From positions 1 to 12,973 of the forward strand of contig QMMT01000015.1 in the NCBI GenBank assembly GCA_003647385.1: DNA of 12,973 nt, given 5' to 3'. The notes below the pieces were generated by a model. It had not been told where the DNA came from. It saw nothing but the letters and a program-made list of their open reading frames with translations, and ran no database searches. Positions 6,692 through 12,973 of the stretch are shown in pieces. The position numbers and the translations under genes were made by a program. How positions within the stretch are numbered: the stretch's first letter is position 1; every line of letters begins with the position of its first letter. The stretch is from Deltaproteobacteria bacterium. GTDB lineage: Bacteria; Desulfobacterota; Desulfobacteria; Desulfobacterales; Desulfobacteraceae.

Positions 6692-7774
6692 ATGGACAAA
6701 AATCCAATTTCACAAAAAATAGAACAGGCAATTTTACAGGGTGTTTTCCCAGGAGCTGTTCTATTGTGTGCCATTGATCAGAAAATTATCTTTCATGAAT
6801 CTTATGGCATGGCTGATATTTTTAAAAAAAAAGAAATGAGAAAAAATAGTATCTTTGACCTGGCCTCTTTAACAAAACCCCTGGCAACAACACTGGCTTT
6901 ATCAAAGCTCATTGAGAAAGGTAAGATTTGTTTAAATCAAAAAATAGGGTCAATATTAAAAGAATTTAAGACATGTGAAAAGGCAGATATTACCATTGAT
7001 ATGCTTCTTCGGCATACCTCAGGTTACCCCGCCCATCGTGAATATTTTAAAAAAATGATACAAAAAAATAAAAACCCAAGACAATATCTTAGACAACTGC
7101 TTGTTCAGGAGACACTTGAAACTAAAATTGATGCATGTCAGGTTTACAGTGATTTAGGTTTTATGGTCCTGTCATGGATAATTGAAACAATAACCGGCCA
7201 GAGACTGGATCAATATGTTTTTGAACAAATTTATTCTCCCCTTGAAATTGAGAAACTTTTTTTTATTGACCTGGATCAAAAAGATGAAATCTTAAGCCAG
7301 TATCAACAAAAAATGGTTGCCACACAAATTTGTCCCTGGAGAGAAAAACTTCTTAAGGGTGAGGTGGCTGATGACAATGCCTGGGCTGCAGGTGGTATAG
7401 AAGGCCATGCCGGACTTTTTGGCACTGCCGGAGCCATCTATAAACTTTGTCATGAAATATTGAATGCATTACTAAATAAACCCACAAAGACAGTGGCACC
7501 GAATATTATAAAAGCCTTTGTACAAAGGAAAAATCAATATGACAGGGTTGCTGGATTTGACACGCCTTCAAAAGAAAATTCCTCTTCAGGCCATTATTTT
7601 TCTTCTTCATCTGTGGGTCATCTTGGATTTACAGGAACTTCTTTTTGGATTGATCCTGAAACATCTTTAATCATTATTTTTTTAACAAATCGGGTGCATC
7701 CTTTAAGATCTAATGAAAGTATAAAACAATTTCGTCCTCAGATACATGATTTAATCGTTTCACAATTATTATAA
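6692..7774 (+). CDS. Serine hydrolase of the class C beta-lactamase fold (Pfam Beta-lactamase)
   Basis: A 360-residue penicillin-binding-fold hydrolase. Active-site motifs are Ser59-x-x-Lys62 (SLTK), Tyr152-Ser-Asp154 (the Y-x-N-like motif) and His310-Leu-Gly312 (the K/H-x-G motif). Other family landmarks are RHTSGYP (107-113) and GGIEGHAGLFGTA (234-246). No signal peptide or membrane segment is evident at the N terminus, unlike secreted AmpC enzymes, so it may act in the cytoplasm. The family includes esterases, D-aminopeptidases, AmpH-like peptidoglycan hydrolases and a few beta-lactamases, and the motifs do not separate them. The 5-bp gap after ldcA implies translational coupling and suggests a shared role in peptide-stem processing, which is inference. 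The preceding SD is weak, consistent with coupling. Confidence 0.85.
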   Translation: MDKNPISQKIEQAILQGVFPGAVLLCAIDQKIIFHESYGMADIFKKKEMRKNSIFDLASLTKPLATTLALSKLIEKGKICLNQKIGSILKEFKTCEKADITIDMLLRHTSGYPAHREYFKKMIQKNKNPRQYLRQLLVQETLETKIDACQVYSDLGFMVLSWIIETITGQRLDQYVFEQIYSPLEIEKLFFIDLDQKDEILSQYQQKMVATQICPWREKLLKGEVADDNAWAAGGIEGHAGLFGTAGAIYKLCHEILNALLNKPTKTVAPNIIKAFVQRKNQYDRVAGFDTPSKENSSSGHYFSSSSVGHLGFTGTSFWIDPETSLIIIFLTNRVHPLRSNESIKQFRPQIHDLIVSQLL

Positions 7775-8941
<1,167 letters not shown>

Positions 8942-8944
8942 TTA

Positions 8945-9757
8945 ATGTTTTCACGTAAATTGCTTATCTTTGTAGGGCTTGCTCTATTTGTTGCAATTAA
9001 TTTTATCGTAATAACCATGAGCAGCAGAGAATCGTTGCCGGTCAGCGGCATTGAGCGCTTAACTATTTCCATCATTTCTCCTGTTCAACTGGCAGTTACC
9101 AGAACCATTCATTTCACCCAGAATATCTGGAACACCTATTTTATGGCGGTTCTTGCCATTAAAGAAAATATTGATCTCAAAACCCAGCTTGGAAAAGCAA
9201 TAGAAATTAAAAATCGATACGAAGAGTTGGAACTTGAAAATATCAGGCTTAAAAAATTTGTCGATTTTACAGGCCAGGTTTCAGACACTTATGTTGCAGC
9301 TCAAATCATTGCAAGGGACCCATCCCCATGGTTTAAAACCATTATGATCGATAAGGGTGCAAAGGATGATCTTGCAAAAGGTAGTCCTGTGCTGGTTTCC
9401 GAGGGGATTGTTGGACAAATAATTAAAGTTTCCAAGCATTATTCCAGGGTTCTTTTGATTACGGACAGAAATTCTGCTGTTGATGCCCTTGTCCAGAATT
9501 CTCGAGTGCGCGGTATTGTAAAAGGGAACAATGAGGACAATTGTTCTTTTGTGTATGCATTAAGAAAGGATGAAGTAAAAGAGGGTGAAATGATTATTTC
9601 ATCGGGGTTGGATCAAGTATTTCCAAAAGGGCTTAAAATCGGCAGGATTTTAAGAGTGACAAAGGTCCATTCTCAACTTTTTCAGAATATCACGATAGAA
9701 ACCAGCGTTGACTTTGATAAAATAGAAGAAGTCCTGGTGTTTAAAAATATCGAATGA
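8945..9757 (+). CDS. mreC: Rod shape-determining protein MreC
   Basis: A 270-residue bitopic inner-membrane protein. It has one N-terminal transmembrane helix (about 6-25), a coiled coil (about 70-107, rich in E/K/L with ELELENIRLKKF) for dimerisation, and the MreC beta-barrel domain (about 115-268; AAQIIARDPSPWF, IDKGAKDDLAKGSPV, then GLDQVFPKGLKIGRI). It links cytoplasmic MreB to periplasmic PBP2 and is thought to activate PBP2-RodA. The ATG is 3 bp after the mreB stop with little SD of its own, so translation is probably coupled to mreB. Length and order match the family. Confidence 0.95.
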   Translation: MFSRKLLIFVGLALFVAINFIVITMSSRESLPVSGIERLTISIISPVQLAVTRTIHFTQNIWNTYFMAVLAIKENIDLKTQLGKAIEIKNRYEELELENIRLKKFVDFTGQVSDTYVAAQIIARDPSPWFKTIMIDKGAKDDLAKGSPVLVSEGIVGQIIKVSKHYSRVLLITDRNSAVDALVQNSRVRGIVKGNNEDNCSFVYALRKDEVKEGEMIISSGLDQVFPKGLKIGRILRVTKVHSQLFQNITIETSVDFDKIEEVLVFKNIE

Positions 9758-9797
9758 ACCAAGGGAACTCATTGGATTGTTTTGAGATTATTTAATA

Positions 9798-10343
9798 ATG
9801 AATGCATTGTTTTTCATCATTCTCACATTTTTTTTAATCGTTACTCAAACGGTTATCCTTCCTACCTTCCCCTGGTTTATAAATTGTTTTGACCTGCTGA
9901 TTATTGATATCCTGTTTTTAAGCCTTATTTCATCCCATTATTCAATCATTGCTGCCATCGTTGTTATCGGATGCATCATGGACAGTGTCTCCGGTGTTCC
10001 GTTCTTCTATCATATTTTTTCGTATTTATGGATTTATATCATTGTGCAGATAGTCAAACAATTGCTTTTTCAACGAAGTATCATGTTTATTCTTATCATC
10101 AGTATTGTTTCCATACTCATACAGCATGTATTCCTGCTGCTTTCAGTTTTTGTCAATCAAGGCAGTAACATCATCTGGGAATTTGATTTTGCTTTTTTGA
10201 TACGACAGGTATTTTGGGGATTTGTTTTTATTCCACCGGGTATCTGGCTGGCTAATATTCTCTGGCGAAACTGGATTCTTTTAACAACATTCCTGCAAAA
10301 TAGATGGCTCAAAAACAGCGAGGGTAGAATTGACCGAATTTAG
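9798..10343 (+). CDS. mreD: Rod shape-determining membrane protein MreD
   Basis: A 181-residue, very hydrophobic protein with about five to six predicted transmembrane helices and few charges, typical of MreD in length and composition. The conserved-type segment GCIMDSVSGVPFFYHIFSYL (about 55-75) matches the family's loop with an acidic residue and G-x-P/L-G-like turn. It partners with MreC in the elongasome; its biochemical role is not settled. It lies 40 bp after mreC without a strong SD, and its last 14 bp overlap the start of mrdA, implying translational coupling. The identification rests on topology and context as much as on motifs. Confidence 0.88.
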   Translation: MNALFFIILTFFLIVTQTVILPTFPWFINCFDLLIIDILFLSLISSHYSIIAAIVVIGCIMDSVSGVPFFYHIFSYLWIYIIVQIVKQLLFQRSIMFILIISIVSILIQHVFLLLSVFVNQGSNIIWEFDFAFLIRQVFWGFVFIPPGIWLANILWRNWILLTTFLQNRWLKNSEGRIDRI

Positions 10344-12174
10344 TAAAAATCCGGATAGAGAATGGATAAAACAGAGACTTATCGGAGTAAGTGTCTGTAT
10401 CTTATTTGTCTTTGCTCTTCTTTTCCTTCGATTGGTATATCTTCAAATTATTAAGGGTGAAGAGTACAGGCTTCAATCTGAGAAAAATGCCGTACGCCTG
10501 AAAAGTATTAAATCGTCTCGCGGTCTTATCTTTGACAGAAATAAAAAATTGCTGGTTGATAACCGACCCTCCTTTAATCTTAAAATAGTGCTGGAAGATG
10601 CAGGCGAGGTTAAAAAAACTGTCAAAAAAGTTGCTGATCTGATTCAAGTGCCTTTCCAGGAGCTTATAGATAGTATAGCCAGGGCTGGGAAAGGAGCTTT
10701 TTATAAACCGATAACTTTGAAAGGTGATATATCAAGGGATCAGTTGGCGATTGTCGAAGCTCATAAATTTGATCTACCTGGAATTCATATCGATATAGAG
10801 CCCACAAGACACTATATCTATAAAAAAATGGCTGCTCATCTTTTAGGGTATCTCGGGCAGATAAACGGCAAGGAACTCAATAGCGGTAAATATCCCAATG
10901 TTAAAACCGGAGACTCCATCGGCAGATACGGCATTGAAAAAAGTTTTGAAAAGTATTTGCAGGGCAAAAGGGGTGGAAGACAAATAGAAGTCGATGCAAA
11001 TGGCAGAACAATTAAGGTTTTAAAAACTGTTCAACCTGTTGCCGGACTTGATTTGAATCTTACATTGGATCTTGATCTACAGCTGACAGCAGAAAAATGG
11101 CTTGAAAACAAAGATGGTTGTGTTGTTGCCATTGATCCGAATAACGGGGATGTCCTTGTAATGGCAAGCAATCCCAGTTTTGATCAGAATGATTTCATCG
11201 GTGGTATCAGTCAGAAAAAATGGAACATATTAATGTCTGATCCAGGCAAACCAATGAACAACAAGGCGATTCAGGCAGAATACCCTCCAGCGTCCACCTA
11301 TAAAATAATTACCTCATTGGCGGCACTCGAGGAAAAGCATATTGATATCCATACGACAACATACTGTCCGGGATTTTATAGATATGGTAATCGAACTTAT
11401 AAATGCTGGAAAAAATCCGGGCATGGTGAGATGAATATAATAGACGGGTTGACACAATCCTGCGATGTTTTTTATTATCAGGCCGGAGAGAAAGTGGGTG
11501 TGGATGCTCTAGCCCAGTATGCAACGGGCTGTGGACTTGGGAAAAAAACAGGTATTATGCTTGAACATGAACGAAAAGGGCTCATCCCAACGGCAGCCTG
11601 GAAAAAGAAGCGGTTCAATGAATCCTGGCAAGGGGGTGAAACACTTTCAATTGCCATCGGACAGGGGTATGATCTGGTCACACCTCTGCAAATGGCGGCC
11701 TTTATAGCCGCTGTTGGAAATGGTGGTACCCTGTACAGGCCCAGAATCGCCAAAACCATTGAGGATAGTCAAGGAAAGATTGTTAAGAAAATTGACCCTG
11801 AAATCACAGGCGGCCTTCCCGCAAGCAAGGAGACGCTGGACATAGTAAGAGAGGCACTTTTAAGAGTGGTTCAGAGTGAACGGGGAACCGCAAGAAGAAT
11901 TCGGCTTAAAGATGTCGAAATAGCTGGAAAAACAGGGACTGCCCAGGTTTTCAGTGTTAAAAAAGGGGAGAAAATTGACTTTGATAACCTGGAATATTCT
12001 TTGCGGGATCATGCCTGGTTTGTCTGTTATGCTCCAGCCATTGATCCTGTTATCGCCATAGCGGTGCTGATTGAGCATGGAGAGCATGGGTCTAGTACAG
12101 CAGCACCAATAGCCGGCGCTTTAATTAAACAATATACGCAAGATTTTTTTATAAAAGAAAAACTAACGGAGTAG
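10330..12174 (+). CDS. mrdA: Penicillin-binding protein 2 (elongasome DD-transpeptidase)
   Basis: A 614-residue class B PBP that cross-links peptidoglycan during cell elongation. It has a short cytoplasmic tail, one transmembrane helix (about 16-40), a PBP dimer/pedestal domain (about 50-230, with SRGLIFDRN at 58-66 and HLLGYLGQI at about 171-179) and a transpeptidase domain (about 255-605). Catalytic motifs are Ser322-Thr-Tyr-Lys325 (nucleophile Ser322), Ser377-Cys-Asp379 (the PBP2 form of SxN) and Lys534-Thr-Gly-Thr537. The start is TTG at 10330, preceded by AGGG at 10321-10324 with 5 nt spacing; no in-frame ATG lies nearby that would keep the membrane anchor. It overlaps mreD by 14 bp and is followed 3 bp later by its glycosyltransferase partner rodA. 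Confidence 0.96.
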   Translation: MTEFSKNPDREWIKQRLIGVSVCILFVFALLFLRLVYLQIIKGEEYRLQSEKNAVRLKSIKSSRGLIFDRNKKLLVDNRPSFNLKIVLEDAGEVKKTVKKVADLIQVPFQELIDSIARAGKGAFYKPITLKGDISRDQLAIVEAHKFDLPGIHIDIEPTRHYIYKKMAAHLLGYLGQINGKELNSGKYPNVKTGDSIGRYGIEKSFEKYLQGKRGGRQIEVDANGRTIKVLKTVQPVAGLDLNLTLDLDLQLTAEKWLENKDGCVVAIDPNNGDVLVMASNPSFDQNDFIGGISQKKWNILMSDPGKPMNNKAIQAEYPPASTYKIITSLAALEEKHIDIHTTTYCPGFYRYGNRTYKCWKKSGHGEMNIIDGLTQSCDVFYYQAGEKVGVDALAQYATGCGLGKKTGIMLEHERKGLIPTAAWKKKRFNESWQGGETLSIAIGQGYDLVTPLQMAAFIAAVGNGGTLYRPRIAKTIEDSQGKIVKKIDPEITGGLPASKETLDIVREALLRVVQSERGTARRIRLKDVEIAGKTGTAQVFSVKKGEKIDFDNLEYSLRDHAWFVCYAPAIDPVIAIAVLIEHGEHGSSTAAPIAGALIKQYTQDFFIKEKLTE

Positions 12175-12177
12175 TGC

Positions 12178-12973
12178 ATGTTTGACAGGCGGTTGATAGA
12201 ACATTTTGACTGGGGGTTTGTTGTACTGATCCTTTTGATCGGTTCCATCGGTCTTGTGATTTTATACAGTGCCCTGACTGCCGGACATGATGTAGGAACA
12301 GTCCATATCCTTTTTAAAAAACAGATGATATGGATGGGTGCAGGTTTTACGATCATGATGATTTCTCTGATGATTGATTTTCGAGATCTGGACAAATTAA
12401 ATTTGTTTGTTTATGCACTCTGTATTGGACTTTTAATAAGCACTGTGATTTTTGGTCAGTTAGGGGGTGGGTCCAGGCGATGGCTTCTCATTGGCTTTAT
12501 CAGGGTTCAACCGTCGGAATTGATGAAAATAGCGTTGATTATTAGCTTGGCTTCCGTGTATTCAACTTCTGCTTCCCAGACGGGCTTAAGTTTCAGAAAA
12601 CTGATCAAACCAGCGATTTTATGTGCGATTCCATTTGTTTTAATCGTGAACCAGCCCGATCTTGGCACAGGGTTGCTTCTACTTTTAATCGCCGGTTCAA
12701 TTACGTTGTTTGTAAAGGTGGAACGGAAGGTGTTGTTTACATTGTCAGGCATCTGCATTGCTGCCGCACCTTTGATCTGGTTTGGATTAAAAGCATATCA
12801 AAAATCAAGGATATTGACCTTTTTAAATCCTGATCGGGACCCCCTTGGCTCAGGGTACCATATCATTCAATCAAAAATAGCCATTGGATCAGGAATGCTG
12901 ACAGGTAAGGGCTTTTTAAAAGGGACTCAGAATGCATTATCTTTTCTGCCGGAACAACATACAGATTTTATCG
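12178..12973 (+). CDS. rodA: SEDS peptidoglycan glycosyltransferase RodA (5' part, cut by window end)
   Basis: An open frame from ATG 12178 runs off the window after 265 codons plus one base, about 70% of the usual 370 or so residues. GGAG at 12168-12171 lies 6 nt before the ATG, which is 3 bp after the mrdA stop. Multiple hydrophobic helices carry SEDS/RodA signatures: [19 protein letters not shown] (about 101-119), QPDLGTG with Asp161, [23 protein letters not shown] and FLPEQHTDF with Asp263. These two aspartates match the positions conserved in E. coli RodA (Asp159, Asp262), the latter being catalytically essential there. RodA polymerises lipid II into glycan strands in complex with PBP2. 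No frameshift is seen in the visible part. Confidence 0.95.
   Translation, partial: MFDRRLIEHFDWGFVVLILLIGSIGLVILYSALTAGHDVGTVHILFKKQMIWMGAGFTIMMISLMIDFRDLDKLNLFVYALCIGLLISTVIFGQLGGGSRRWLLIGFIRVQPSELMKIALIISLASVYSTSASQTGLSFRKLIKPAILCAIPFVLIVNQPDLGTGLLLLLIAGSITLFVKVERKVLFTLSGICIAAAPLIWFGLKAYQKSRILTFLNPDRDPLGSGYHIIQSKIAIGSGMLTGKGFLKGTQNALSFLPEQHTDFI

Noticed and set aside
11458..11466. Ser-Cys-Asp in place of the usual SxN motif in PBP2
   Set aside because: S-x-D is the normal form of this motif in PBP2 proteins, so it is not an anomaly.

Overview
The window looks like chromosomal DNA from an AT-rich Gram-negative bacterium. The gene set and protein style fit a sulfate-reducing Desulfobacterota (Desulfobacterales-like) lineage, but this is an impression from protein sequence, not a database match. 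Nearly all of the DNA is coding. I see no rRNA, tRNA, CRISPR array, insertion sequence, phage gene or attachment site.

Left block (1-3339, + strand): three closely spaced genes, 24-26 bp apart. They are (i) a small regulator that joins an excisionase-type helix-turn-helix to a PTS EIIA (PtsN-like) domain, (ii) a ClC-family chloride channel/transporter with two C-terminal CBS domains, and (iii) a tandem universal stress protein. The ClC gene is broken by one extra G in a nine-G tract exactly at the conserved GSGGIFAP selectivity motif. Removing one G restores a 575-residue protein. This trio, possibly an ion/stress module under a phospho-responsive regulator, is the least conventional part of the window.

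Middle block (3334-7774): a U32-family protein on the minus strand converges on the stress-protein gene, and the two genes share the six bases TTATAA as their ends. It diverges from a small cupin gene, with a good sigma70-type promoter for the U32 gene in between. The cupin is followed by an LD-carboxypeptidase (LdcA, S66) and, 5 bp later, a class-C-beta-lactamase-fold serine hydrolase.

Right block (7895 to window end, + strand): the rod-shape/elongasome cluster mreB, mreC, mreD, mrdA (PBP2), rodA in the order typical of Gram-negative bacteria. It has tight spacing, a 14-bp mreD/mrdA overlap with a TTG start for mrdA, and rodA cut off by the window edge. MreB filaments with MreC/MreD position the RodA glycosyltransferase and PBP2 transpeptidase for lateral-wall synthesis. 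The LdcA/serine hydrolase pair just upstream is functionally related through peptidoglycan peptide processing. Overall the window is mostly well-known biology. I did not find a convincing undescribed system, and the best leads are the frameshifted ClC G-tract and the HTH-EIIA/ClC/USP module.
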